20,136 bases of DNA from Eubacteriales Family XIII. Incertae Sedis bacterium (GTDB lineage: Bacteria > Bacillota > Clostridia > Peptostreptococcales > Anaerovoracaceae). Positions 1 through 7,331 of the stretch are shown here, one piece after another. Numbering within the stretch: position 1 is the stretch's first letter; every line of letters begins with the position of its first letter. The notes beneath the pieces are model-generated. The model was not told the origin of the DNA. It saw nothing but the letters and a program-made list of their open reading frames with translations, and searched no databases. The DNA lies in NCBI GenBank assembly GCA_031272745.1, contig JAISTF010000147.1:1-20136 (forward strand), in the 5' to 3' direction. Both the position numbers and the translations under genes were made by a program.

Positions 1-40
1 ATCGATCCTTTCTATTAGGAATAACAATATTTACCATGTC

Positions 41-69
41 ATAATATACCATATTCTCTCGATTGTCAA
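41..69 (-). promoter_or_regulatory. Sigma-A-type promoter reading leftward out of the window
   Basis: On the minus strand a perfect -35 TTGACA (64-69) is followed by a 17-bp spacer and a -10 TATTAT (41-46). Transcription would start near 34. Further left on the same strand AAAGGA (6-11) looks like a ribosome binding site, so the driven gene should begin just outside the left edge. The bases around the -10 (ATATGGTATAT) recur in the rightward promoter at 348-376. The call rests on spacing and consensus match only. Confidence 0.75.
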
Positions 70-193
70 CAGAATTATTGAATGTTAATTTTCATACGAA
101 AACACCGTCCGGGGCTTCCTCTTGAGCGGCGTTCGTTCCCCTTCGGGCAGGTTTGGGGGCATGGGGGCGCGGCGGGCGTCAGAGCTCCGCGAT

Positions 194-259
194 TTACTGC
201 AGCGAAAGTTGCACATTTCGCGTGATTTTCTGCAAATAATGATACTTTCGCTGTAGTAA
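194..259. repeat. Imperfect 16-bp inverted repeat, intergenic hairpin element
   Basis: The left arm 194-209 (TTACTGCAGCGAAAGT) pairs with 244-259 (ACTTTCGCTGTAGTAA), with one mismatch that becomes a G-U pair on one strand. A second, nested pair TTGCA (209-213) and TGCAA (231-235) closes an inner loop. On the minus strand it reads AGCGAAA, six bases, then TTATTTG and later GAAAATCACG. This parallels the units of the 127-bp elements at 13339 and 19981. No T-tract follows either arm, so it is not an ordinary terminator. I do not recognise it as a named element. Confidence 0.7.
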
Positions 260-347
260 CTGGTCATTTGCCCCGGAGTTTTTCGCGCCCCTCACATTGT
301 CATTCCCGGGGTGCTACAGGATTTTCACAGGATTGTTAGAAAATGAC

Positions 348-376
348 TTGACAAATGTTTCCATATGGTATATAAT
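348..376 (+). promoter_or_regulatory. Consensus promoter for the P-loop protein gene
   Basis: A perfect -35 TTGACA (348-353), a 17-bp spacer and a perfect -10 TATAAT (371-376) lie just upstream of the gene starting at 399. The predicted transcript start near 383 leaves a leader of about 16 nt holding the ribosome binding site AGAAGGGGG. The element ATATGGTATAT is shared with the leftward promoter at 41-69. Confidence 0.85.
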
Positions 377-398
377 CCCAATCAAGAAGGGGGCTGTC

Positions 399-1322
399 AT
401 GCGGAATCCTGACGACCGGCGCCTGACGCGGCGCCTATCCATCGAACATACCGCAAGCCCGCAGAGGCGGGAACCCGCGCCGCCGCGCAAGATCGGCTTT
501 GTGCCCGCCTGCGCGGGGGCGGGCGCGACGACGCTCTGCCTCGCGGCCGCGGAGTGGCGGCGTGCGCACATGGCGGGCGCGGCGGGCACGGCGCACGCGG
601 CAGGCACTGCGGGCGCGGCAAACCCGAAGGGCAGCCGAAGCGCCGCGCTCATCCATAGCGCCAAGGGCATCGCGGCCGCGAAGCCCCCCGCCGAAACCAT
701 CACCGTCCTCGAGCTCGCCGCGGCAGGCGACGCGCCCGCGGGCTACCCCTTCGACAAGCTCGGCTGCGACCGCCGCTTCGCGGGGCGCGGGTTCGCGTCG
801 TACTACCGGCTTGCGAAGGACGGCAAACCGCTCGGCGGCGCGCCGCTGAACCTGTCCGGCGGCGTCAACTGGGCGCTGCGCGTGCCCGGCGAGACGGATA
901 CGCACCCCGGCACGGCGGGCCTCGTCCGCCTGCTGCACGCCGTCCCCGGCGACCTCGTGCTCTGCGACGTCTCGGCCGCGCTGCTCGCGGCGGACCGCCG
1001 GACGGCGCGCGACATCCTCAGCGCGCTCGACCGCATCCTCTGCGTCGTCGACCCCCTGCCCTCGCGCCTGCTCGCTTCCGCCCCCATCGTCGAGGAAGTC
1101 CGCGCCGCCGAAGCCCGCGGCATCCCCGTCTCGTGGGCCGTGAACAAAATGAACGCGGGCGTCAATGTCCGCGAGTTGACACGTTTCCTCGCGCTGAAGG
1201 CGCCCGTCTTCCTGCCCGCGCTCCCGCCCGAGACCGTGACCGCCGCCGAATACGCCTGCCAAACGCTCGCGAAAGAGCCCCTCCTTGCGGAAGGGCTCGC
1301 GAGACTCCCGTTATTCCCGTAG
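399..1322 (+). CDS. MinD/ParA-like P-loop protein with degenerate Walker A (307 aa)
   Basis: The fold resembles MinD/ParA/CpaE-type nucleotide-binding proteins. Residues 31-48 form the first strand and P-loop region (KIGFVPACAGAGATTL). A hydrophobic strand ends in Asp at 186-190 (LVLCD, Walker B-like), and the NKMN motif at 249-252 resembles the base-recognition motif of this class. The P-loop reads GAGATT, so the lysine that contacts phosphate is missing and ATP hydrolysis is doubtful. An Ala/Gly-rich low-complexity insert fills residues 59-75. The N-terminal 30 residues are basic and proline-rich and look disordered. There is no signal peptide. ATG 399 is chosen because AGAAGGGGG sits 6 nt upstream and a consensus promoter precedes it; the frame is open further upstream from a TTG at 297, but that would start before the promoter. 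It converges on the GGDEF gene with an 8-bp gap. A GAGCCC/GGGCTC hairpin (1275-1298) near the 3' end lacks a T-tract. The cellular role is unknown. Confidence 0.75.
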   Translation: MRNPDDRRLTRRLSIEHTASPQRREPAPPRKIGFVPACAGAGATTLCLAAAEWRRAHMAGAAGTAHAAGTAGAANPKGSRSAALIHSAKGIAAAKPPAETITVLELAAAGDAPAGYPFDKLGCDRRFAGRGFASYYRLAKDGKPLGGAPLNLSGGVNWALRVPGETDTHPGTAGLVRLLHAVPGDLVLCDVSAALLAADRRTARDILSALDRILCVVDPLPSRLLASAPIVEEVRAAEARGIPVSWAVNKMNAGVNVRELTRFLALKAPVFLPALPPETVTAAEYACQTLAKEPLLAEGLARLPLFP

Positions 1323-1330
1323 AAGCCGGA

Positions 1331-2608
1331 TCAGATTCGGCGCTCCATCTTGTGGGCGCGTTTGTACTCGTACATCCGCTCGTCCGCGAGCGACAGCAGG
1401 TCGCTGGAGCTGAGGCGATTGTCCGCCCCGACGTCGACGATGCCGAGGCTCATGCTGCGCGCGTAACGCACCTCGCCCTTTTCGTCGACCGAGGACGAGG
1501 CCGCGAGCTTGTCGCGCAAATCCTCGAAGAGCTGCGTGACGGCACCGAGGTCGCGCCCGTCCGCGTCCTTTTTGTCCCACAGCAGCATGAATTCGTCGCC
1601 GCCGAGCCGGCTCACGATCGCCGCGCCCGACACGCCCGCGAGCAGGTCCGCGACCGTCTTGATGTAGATGTCGCCCTCGCCGTGGCCGAAGACGTCGTTG
1701 ACGTATTTCAGCATGTCCATGTCGACGAAGACGAGGAAAAATTCCCGCTCGGCTCCGATCCATTCGCCGAGTTGCTGCATCCCGAAATGGCGGTTGTACA
1801 CGCCCGTCTGCGTGTCGCGGTAGGCGACGTCCTCGAGGCGGCTGTGTTCTTCGAACTCCTTGGTCACGTCCGTCAGCACGCACGCGACGGCCTCGTGGCT
1901 GTACCACATGATGGGGTAGAGGCGCAGCTCGAAATACTGGAGCGCCACGTCGCTGATGAGCGAAAACGATTCCGTGCGCGGCTCGTCGCCGATCTCCATC
2001 GGCTGCGCGTACTCGAGCAAAATCTCGTAGAGCTGCTTCTCGAAGATGTCGCTCGCGAGCACGCTCTCGGGCGGGTGGTTCACGAAGAGGTGCTCGCCCG
2101 TCTCCTTGTCCACCATGACGATCCACTCCGGCATGCTGCCCGAGATCGCCTCGAACAGGGACGACGACCGCTCGAGGTCCTCGGCGCGCCGCTTCACGAG
2201 GTCCATCTCCGCCTGCAGGCGCTCCCGCTGCGTCGCGAGCTGGCCGATCATGTCGTTGAACGCGTCCGCAAACTCGCCCATGAAATTGATGTGCTGGCTG
2301 TAGTCGCCGCGCGCGACCTGCTTCGTCTGCCACGCGAGATGCTTGAGCGTCGCGTGCAGCGCCTTCAGCGGCGCCGCGAGCTCGTTGTCGTGATCCGGCA
2401 GCGCGATGTCCAGCTCCCCGCGCGAAAGCTGGCCCGCGAGCGTGCGCGTCTCGTTCACCATTCTGCCGAGGACCGTGAGACCCTCGGCAAAATCCTTTAG
2501 CTCGTCACTGAATTCGGCCGGTTCGAGGTGAGCCTGCCGCGGGGCGTACAAAATGTCGCCCATGTAATTGAATAATAATTCGACTTCCTCAGCTCGCGAT
2601 CTCGGCAT
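1331..2608 (-). CDS. PAS-GGDEF diguanylate cyclase (about 425 aa)
   Basis: This is a probable diguanylate cyclase making cyclic-di-GMP from two GTP. The C-terminal domain has the active-site motif RLGGDEF (GGDEF at about residues 336-340) and the upstream family pattern D-x-LK-x-VND-x-FGH-x-x-GD. No RxxD inhibitory site is seen five residues before GGDEF, so product inhibition through the I-site is probably absent. Residues about 70-135 resemble a HAMP-like linker (QVARGDYSQ), and about 150-255 resemble a PAS fold ending in a coiled linker. No transmembrane helix is evident, so it should be cytoplasmic. The start is uncertain: ATG 2608 overlaps the upstream V4R gene by 20 nt, GTG 2623 would overlap more, and ATG 2563 lies about 20 nt after a GAGGAAG sequence at the V4R stop. 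Co-transcription with the V4R gene suggests that protein, or the PAS domain, senses the input. Confidence 0.85.
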   Translation of the reverse strand: MPRSRAEEVELLFNYMGDILYAPRQAHLEPAEFSDELKDFAEGLTVLGRMVNETRTLAGQLSRGELDIALPDHDNELAAPLKALHATLKHLAWQTKQVARGDYSQHINFMGEFADAFNDMIGQLATQRERLQAEMDLVKRRAEDLERSSSLFEAISGSMPEWIVMVDKETGEHLFVNHPPESVLASDIFEKQLYEILLEYAQPMEIGDEPRTESFSLISDVALQYFELRLYPIMWYSHEAVACVLTDVTKEFEEHSRLEDVAYRDTQTGVYNRHFGMQQLGEWIGAEREFFLVFVDMDMLKYVNDVFGHGEGDIYIKTVADLLAGVSGAAIVSRLGGDEFMLLWDKKDADGRDLGAVTQLFEDLRDKLAASSSVDEKGEVRYARSMSLGIVDVGADNRLSSSDLLSLADERMYEYKRAHKMERRI

Positions 2609-3125
2609 TGAAACGACAGACACGATCGCCGGAAGCCCAGCAATCGATCTCCTTCACATCGTATTTTTTGCCCGTGTACGCATGGAGAATCCCCGAGATG
2701 AAACCCTCGTCATAATGGCAGACGGTCTCGTTCGTGACGGGCAGCCCGCTGCAGTCAAGGTCCTGCCCGACGGTCAGCACGAGCTTGCCGCTCTCCACCT
2801 CGAACGCCTCCATGCGCAGCACGCCGATCTTGAGATCGACGAGCGCCTGCGTCAGATTCGCGAGGAAGCTGTTGAAATCCACGGACAGGTCGAGCACATT
2901 CTTCGCAAATTCCGAGCCCGCGAGGAAGCCCGCCTTCACGAAAAACTCGTTGGCCTTCTCGGAGCCGAATTCCTTCGTCAGCACGTCGAGCATCGTGAAC
3001 TGCATGAGGCGGTACACGATGACCGGCATCTCCTCGCCGAGGTCCTCGCGCCCCATCTTCACGTCGCCGAGGTTTTCCCAGCGAAACTCATTGATTGTAC
3101 GGTTTTTCAGAAAAATGTTTGACAT
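2589..3125 (-). CDS. V4R (4-vinyl reductase-type) domain protein (178 aa)
   Basis: The C-terminal half matches the V4R small-molecule-binding domain, with the pattern CHYDEGFISGIL (from C136), a second cysteine (C162) and a final GDRVCRF (C170). V4R domains are known from regulators and enzymes that bind small lipophilic or tetrapyrrole-like ligands, sometimes with cysteines binding metal. Here C125, C136, C162 and C170 could form such a site, but this is inference. The N-terminal about 90 residues are helical with no signal peptide or membrane segment. ATG 3125 is preceded by AAAGGGATAGG. It is the first gene of a two-gene unit with the diguanylate cyclase, driven by the promoter at 3155-3183. 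The natural reading is a sensor that feeds the cyclase. Confidence 0.8.
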   Translation of the reverse strand: MSNIFLKNRTINEFRWENLGDVKMGREDLGEEMPVIVYRLMQFTMLDVLTKEFGSEKANEFFVKAGFLAGSEFAKNVLDLSVDFNSFLANLTQALVDLKIGVLRMEAFEVESGKLVLTVGQDLDCSGLPVTNETVCHYDEGFISGILHAYTGKKYDVKEIDCWASGDRVCRFNAEIAS

Positions 3126-3154
3126 GTCCTATCCCTTTCCATTTTTCAACAGCA

Positions 3155-3183
3155 GTATAACTTTTCCAATCGCCCGGTGTCAA
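3155..3183 (-). promoter_or_regulatory. Promoter of the V4R-GGDEF unit
   Basis: On the minus strand a perfect TTGACA (3178-3183), a 17-bp spacer and TTATAC (3155-3160) lie about 30 bp upstream of the V4R start. The predicted transcript begins near 3148. Confidence 0.7.
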
Positions 3184-3220
3184 CAATTACCGCTCTACTT
3201 TATACCCCGATTTTGCGCGG

Positions 3221-3251
3221 TTGAAACACAAATCGCAAAATATGTTATGAT
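3221..3251 (+). promoter_or_regulatory. Possible promoter of the small secreted protein gene
   Basis: TTGAAA (3221-3226) and TATGAT (3246-3251) are separated by 19 bp, longer than usual. A TTATGA hexamer at an 18-bp spacing overlaps it. The long leader (about 50 nt) ends in AAGGAG (3291-3296). Confidence 0.4.
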
Positions 3252-3306
3252 GTTGGCAACCGATTCGTTTTATACTGATTCAATAACGGGAAGGAGAGTT
3301 TCTGTG

Positions 3307-3804
3307 ATGAAAAAGAGGATCTTTACGGGCGGCTTGAAGCCGGTGGCGGCCGTGGTTGTGGCGCTCATGGTCGCGTTCACGATGATGCCGTGCGCGGCGT
3401 TTGCACAGACGGGCGGCACGGCTTCCGCGGGAGCCACGGTGTCGGCGTCCGACGACGGCGGGATCACGACGCTGGCGTCCGCGAAACAGCTGAAAGGCAA
3501 GACGTTCAAGCTGTATCAGCTCAAGGATAACGGCACGATGTACACCGATTTGAACGCCATCGGGTGCCCCGCGAAAAACAACTATCTGAAGTTCACGAGC
3601 ACGACCAAAGTGAACGTCGCCGTGAAGATCGGCAACAACAAAGCCCAGGTCTTCAAGGGGCAGTCCTACAAGGTCAGCGGCAGCAAGATCACCATCACGC
3701 TTTCGGACGGAAGCAAGCTCACCTGCAAGATCAGCGGCAAGAAGATTACGATGAGCATCAAGAACAACCTCGGACAGCCGCGGACGTTCTACTACAAGCG
3801 CTGA
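3307..3804 (+). CDS. Small secreted beta-rich (lipocalin-like) protein (165 aa)
   Basis: A classical signal peptide is visible: MKKR, then a hydrophobic stretch, then a probable signal peptidase I site after A-F-A near residue 30. The mature part starts with a Ser/Ala/Gly-rich linker of about 25 residues. It continues with alternating short strands (GKTFKLYQL, YLKFTSTTKV, KITITLSDGS, KLTCKISGKKITMSI) of the kind seen in small lipocalin-like or beta-barrel extracellular domains. No lipobox or sortase motif is seen, so it is probably released or loosely wall-associated. AAGGAG lies 10 nt before ATG 3307; GTG 3304, directly upstream and in frame, is an alternative with 7-nt spacing. The function is unknown. 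It converges with the hydantoinase gene with a 28-bp gap and no clear terminator. Confidence 0.75.
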   Translation: MKKRIFTGGLKPVAAVVVALMVAFTMMPCAAFAQTGGTASAGATVSASDDGGITTLASAKQLKGKTFKLYQLKDNGTMYTDLNAIGCPAKNNYLKFTSTTKVNVAVKIGNNKAQVFKGQSYKVSGSKITITLSDGSKLTCKISGKKITMSIKNNLGQPRTFYYKR

Positions 3805-3832
3805 GCGCAGGCGGGTTTCTATTCTATAAGCG

Positions 3833-5218
3833 CTACAAATCCGGCGTCGTGAGTTTGATCGGCTTCGCGGCCACAAACTCACCGGCGCCTTTTTCGCCGA
3901 GGAATTTCCCGTCTTGGAAGACGAGGCGGCCGCGGCTCCAGGTCTGCTCCGGATAGCCCTTCAGTTCCGCGCCTTCCCAGATCGTGTGGTCAGTCGCGCC
4001 GTGCATCTTTTTGTTTGTGATCGTGAAGCGCAGCTTCGGGTCGTAGACGACGATGTCCGCGTCGCGCCCGACTTCGATCGCGCCCTTCCGGTGCGCGATG
4101 CCGAAGATCTTTGCGACATTCGTCGCGCACACCTCGACGACCTTGCTGTAGGACAGCCGCCCCTTGTTCGCCTCGGACAGCATGTAGGGGTACATGTTTT
4201 CGATGCCCGCGCAGCCGTTCGGAATCTTGCGGAAGTCGGCCTTGCCCCAGTCCTTCTCCTTTTTCAGGAACGGGCAGTGGTCGGTCGCGACCGTCGAGAT
4301 GTCGCCGCGCAGGATGCCTTCCCACAGCGCCTTCTGCGACGCGCGCCCCTTCATCGGCGGCGAGCAGACGAAGTTGCGCCCGTCGGGCCGCTTGTACACG
4401 TCGCTCGTGAAATACAGGTACTGCGGGCAGGTCTCCGCGAACACGGGGAATCCCTCGTCGCGCGCGGCCGTCACCGCGTCCATGCCCTGCTTGTTCGCGA
4501 GGTGGACGATGTACAGCGGCGCGCCCGCGGCCTTCGCGAGGTTGATCGCGCGCACGTCCGCCTCGCCCTCGACGGCCTCGGGCCGCGACAGGTAGTGGTA
4601 CCACGCGCCGAACTTTTTCTCGGCCACGAATTTGTTTGTGAAATAGTTCACGAGGTCGTTGTTTTCCGCGTGGACGCCGATGAGCGCGCCGATGCTCTTG
4701 CTGTGGTCGAGCACCTCGTAAAACACGCCGTCCGTCACGCCGAAGTCGTAGACCATGAAGACCTTGAAGCTCGGCACGCCGGCCTTCACCGCGTCCTCCA
4801 TCGTGTACAGCAGCTTCCCGCTCACGTCCTTCACGCCGATGTGGAACGAATAGTCGACGCATGCCTGCGGCGCCGCAATGTCGTTTCGCCGCTTGATCGA
4901 ATCCGGAAACGTCTCGCCGAAGTCCTGCAAGATGAAGTCGAAGACCGTCGTTGTCCCGCCGCAGGCCGCGCTCCGCGTCCCCGTCTCATAATCGTCCGTC
5001 GAAATCGTGCCGCCGAACGGCATCGCGAGATGCGTGTGCGCGTCGATCGCCCCCGGCAGCACGAGCTTGCCCGCGCAGTCGACGACCCGCGTCCCCGCTT
5101 CCGGCCGGATGCGCGCGGCAATCTCCGCGATCTTCCCCCCGCGCACCCCCACGTCCGCCTTGAATATCGCCGAGTCCGTGACGACCCTGCCATTTTTGAA
5201 AACCAATTCAAGCGCCAT
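3833..5218 (-). CDS. hydA: D-hydantoinase / dihydropyrimidinase (461 aa)
   Basis: This cyclic-amidohydrolase opens the ring of dihydropyrimidines or 5-substituted hydantoins to give N-carbamoyl-amino acids, in the cytoplasm. The binuclear metal site is complete: H61 and H63 in DAHTH, the carboxylated lysine K152 in SFKVFMVYD, H183 in GVHAEN, H239 in YIVHLAN and D313 in ATDHCP. Y157 occupies the position known to stabilise the intermediate. The length is typical of the family. ATG 5218 is chosen for the AAAGGAGG site just upstream; a longer frame up to 5287 has no such signal. It is divergent from the aconitase gene across 133 bp. A -10-like TATACT (5254-5259, minus) precedes it with a poor -35. 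No dihydropyrimidine dehydrogenase or carbamoylase gene is in the window, so the substrate cannot be fixed. The other family members to consider (allantoinase, CRMP-like) fit the motifs less well. Confidence 0.9.
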   Translation of the reverse strand: MALELVFKNGRVVTDSAIFKADVGVRGGKIAEIAARIRPEAGTRVVDCAGKLVLPGAIDAHTHLAMPFGGTISTDDYETGTRSAACGGTTTVFDFILQDFGETFPDSIKRRNDIAAPQACVDYSFHIGVKDVSGKLLYTMEDAVKAGVPSFKVFMVYDFGVTDGVFYEVLDHSKSIGALIGVHAENNDLVNYFTNKFVAEKKFGAWYHYLSRPEAVEGEADVRAINLAKAAGAPLYIVHLANKQGMDAVTAARDEGFPVFAETCPQYLYFTSDVYKRPDGRNFVCSPPMKGRASQKALWEGILRGDISTVATDHCPFLKKEKDWGKADFRKIPNGCAGIENMYPYMLSEANKGRLSYSKVVEVCATNVAKIFGIAHRKGAIEVGRDADIVVYDPKLRFTITNKKMHGATDHTIWEGAELKGYPEQTWSRGRLVFQDGKFLGEKGAGEFVAAKPIKLTTPDL

Positions 5219-5301
5219 GATGACCTCCTTTCGGTTCGGTGTCTGCTGCGAACAGTATAGCACGGACAGCAAACAAAAGCCGCGCATTTTGCGTTTGAAT
5301 T

Positions 5302-5321
5302 ATTGTATAATGATATACAAT
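5302..5321 (+). promoter_or_regulatory. Perfect palindromic operator over the aconitase -10 box
   Basis: ATTGTATA (5302-5309), ATGA, then TATACAAT (5314-5321) is a perfect 8-bp inverted repeat with a 4-bp centre. It covers a consensus -10 TATAAT (5306-5311) for the rightward aconitase gene; no good -35 is seen at the right distance, which may mean activator dependence. GntR-family regulators of the FCD group commonly bind palindromes built on TTGTATAC-type half sites, and such a regulator is encoded at 7328-7966 in the operon this site would control. Repression of aconitase-gntR, and possibly of the divergent hydantoinase gene, is inferred. Confidence 0.65.
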
Positions 5322-5351
5322 TGCATCTTTGACACAAGAGGAGGTTCGTAA

Positions 5352-7331
5352 ATGGGCACGCTGGCTTATAAAATTTTGGCGGAGCATTTGGTCTCGGGGC
5401 GGCTGGTGCACGGTGAGGAAATCACGATTCGCATCGACCAGACGCTGACGCAGGACAGCACGGGGACGATGGTGTATCTGCAGCTCGAGGCGATGGACGT
5501 GGGGGCCGTGAAGACGGAGCTCTCGGTCGCGTACATCGACCACAACATGCTCCAGACGGGGTTTGAGAACGCGGACGACCACGTCTTCATCCAGAGCGTG
5601 GCGGCGCGGCACGGCATCGTGTTCCAGAAGCCGGGCGGGGGCATCTGCCACCAGCTGCATTTGGAGAATTATGCGGTGCCGGGCAAGACGCTGCTCGGCA
5701 GCGACAGCCATACGCCTTCGGCGGGCGGGCTCGGCATGATCGCGATCGGCGCGGGCGGGCTCGACGTGGCCGTCGCGATGGCGCAGGGCGTGTACAGCCT
5801 CGCGGTGCCGAAGGTGGTCGGCGTGGAGCTGAAGGGCGCGCTGCGGCCGTGGGTTTCGGCGAAGGACGTGATCCTCTATGTGCTGCGGGAGCTGACCGTC
5901 AAGGGCGGCGTCGGGCGCATCATCGAATACCACGGCGACGGCGTGGCGACGCTGTCGGCCACGGACCGCGCGACGATCACGAATATGGGCGCGGAGCTCG
6001 GCGCGACGACGTCCCTGTTCCCGTCCGACGAGCGCACGCGGGAATACCTCGCGCAGCAGGGGCGCGAAGCGGTGTACGTGCCGCTCGCGGCCGACGCGGA
6101 CGCGGCATACGACGAGACGCTCGTCTGCGACCTCTCGGCGCTCGAGCCGCTCGCCGCGAAACCGCACAGTCCGGACAACGTCGAGGGCGTGAAGAGCATC
6201 GGGCCGATCCACGTCGACCAGGTCGCGATCGGCAGCTGCACGAATTCCTCGTACGTGGACCTCATGAAGACGGCCGCGATCCTGCGCGGGCGCAAGGTGC
6301 ACCCGAACGTGAGCCTCGTGATCTCGCCGGGCTCGGCCGCGATTCTTTCGGAAATCGCGCGAAACGGAGCGCTCTCCGACCTCATCGACGCGGGGGCGCG
6401 CATCATCGAAAACGGCTGCGGCCCGTGCATCGGCATGGGGCAGAGCCCGAAGAGCGGCGCGGTCTCGCTGCGCACGTTCAACCGCAATTTCAAAGGCCGC
6501 AGCGGCACGAACGACGCGGAAGTCTACCTTGTCAGCCCCGAAACGGCGGCGGTCAGCGCCATCACGGGCGTGCTGACGGACGGGCTCGCGCAGCACGCGG
6601 CGCTCGGCATCGAACTGCCGGACATCGCCGCGCCCGCGCCGGGGACGTTCAAGCGCGAGCCGAATTTCGCGGTCTTTCCGCCGGACCTCAGCGGCGCGGG
6701 CACAGGCGCGGAGATGCCCGAGGTCGTCATGGGCCCGAACATCAAACCCTTCCCGCGCGGCAAGGCCGTGAAGGAGGGCGAGGCCATCCTCGGCGAAATC
6801 GTGCTTCTCGCCGGCGACAACATCACGACGGACGACATCATGCCGTCGGACAGCCGGCTGCTGCCCTACCGCTCGAACATCCCCCACCTCGCGGAATACT
6901 GCTTCGAGAAGGTCGACCCGCAGTTTGCCGAACGCGCGAAGAAGGCGAAGCTCGGCCCCGCGCAGGGCGGCTGCATCGTCGGCGGGGAAAACTACGGCCA
7001 GGGCTCCTCGCGGGAACATGCGGCGCTCGTGCCGCTCTACCTCGGCATCCACCTCGTGCTCGCGAAATCCTTCGCGCGCATCCACCGCGCCAACCTCATC
7101 AACAGCGGCATCCTGCCGCTCGTCTTTGCCGAACCCGCCGACGCGGAGAAATTGAAACAGGGCAACATCCTCGCTTTGGAAAATGCGCGTGAACAACTGA
7201 CAAAGGAAACGGTTATTGTCACAAACCGCACCACGGGAGAGCGCGTCAAGGCACTGAACACGCTGTCCGCGCAGGAAACCCTGATGGTGCTGGCGGGCGG
7301 CAAGATCAATTCGATCCGCGGCGAAGCATGA
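5352..7331 (+). CDS. Aconitate hydratase, short (Aquifex-type) form (659 aa)
   Basis: Aconitase interconverts citrate, cis-aconitate and isocitrate with a [4Fe-4S] cluster. The three cluster cysteines are present: C296 in AIGSCTNSS, then C356 and C359 in NGCGPCIGMG. The substrate-binding GSDSHTPSAGG (about 117-126) and the swivel-domain loop YGQGSSREHAAL (about 549-560) are also intact. The length is well below the 750-900 residues of AcnA/AcnB and fits the shorter monomeric group described as Aquifex-type. A homoaconitase or related dehydratase cannot be fully excluded. GAGGAGG ends 8 nt before ATG 5352. The stop codon overlaps the start of the GntR gene (ATGA, 7328-7331), so the two are translationally coupled. 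The promoter carries a palindrome at 5302-5321. Confidence 0.88.
   Translation: MGTLAYKILAEHLVSGRLVHGEEITIRIDQTLTQDSTGTMVYLQLEAMDVGAVKTELSVAYIDHNMLQTGFENADDHVFIQSVAARHGIVFQKPGGGICHQLHLENYAVPGKTLLGSDSHTPSAGGLGMIAIGAGGLDVAVAMAQGVYSLAVPKVVGVELKGALRPWVSAKDVILYVLRELTVKGGVGRIIEYHGDGVATLSATDRATITNMGAELGATTSLFPSDERTREYLAQQGREAVYVPLAADADAAYDETLVCDLSALEPLAAKPHSPDNVEGVKSIGPIHVDQVAIGSCTNSSYVDLMKTAAILRGRKVHPNVSLVISPGSAAILSEIARNGALSDLIDAGARIIENGCGPCIGMGQSPKSGAVSLRTFNRNFKGRSGTNDAEVYLVSPETAAVSAITGVLTDGLAQHAALGIELPDIAAPAPGTFKREPNFAVFPPDLSGAGTGAEMPEVVMGPNIKPFPRGKAVKEGEAILGEIVLLAGDNITTDDIMPSDSRLLPYRSNIPHLAEYCFEKVDPQFAERAKKAKLGPAQGGCIVGGENYGQGSSREHAALVPLYLGIHLVLAKSFARIHRANLINSGILPLVFAEPADAEKLKQGNILALENAREQLTKETVIVTNRTTGERVKALNTLSAQETLMVLAGGKINSIRGEA

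Larger units (their letters stand above)
1..398. other. Intergenic region with two outward promoters and a hairpin repeat
   Basis: No convincing gene lies in these 398 bases. About the first 110 bases are AT-rich and hold the leftward promoter. A GC-rich stretch of unknown meaning follows at about 110-190. The inverted repeat is at 194-259 and the rightward promoter at 348-376. A short CCCCGG/CCGGGG pair (271-276 with 306-311) has no T-tract and is not called a terminator. A 60-codon minus-strand reading frame over 85-267 runs through the hairpin and has no ribosome binding site. Confidence 0.7.

Noticed and set aside
85..267. Possible 60-residue small protein on the minus strand
   Set aside because: It runs through the inverted repeat at 194-259, has no ribosome binding site and has low-complexity Arg/Ser-rich composition.
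1275..1298. GAGCCC/GGGCTC hairpin at the end of the P-loop gene as terminator
   Set aside because: It lies inside the coding region and has no T-tract on either strand.
1133..2500. Plus-strand reading frame (455 codons) across the P-loop gene end and the GGDEF gene
   Set aside because: Antisense shadow of the GGDEF coding region with biased composition and no motif.
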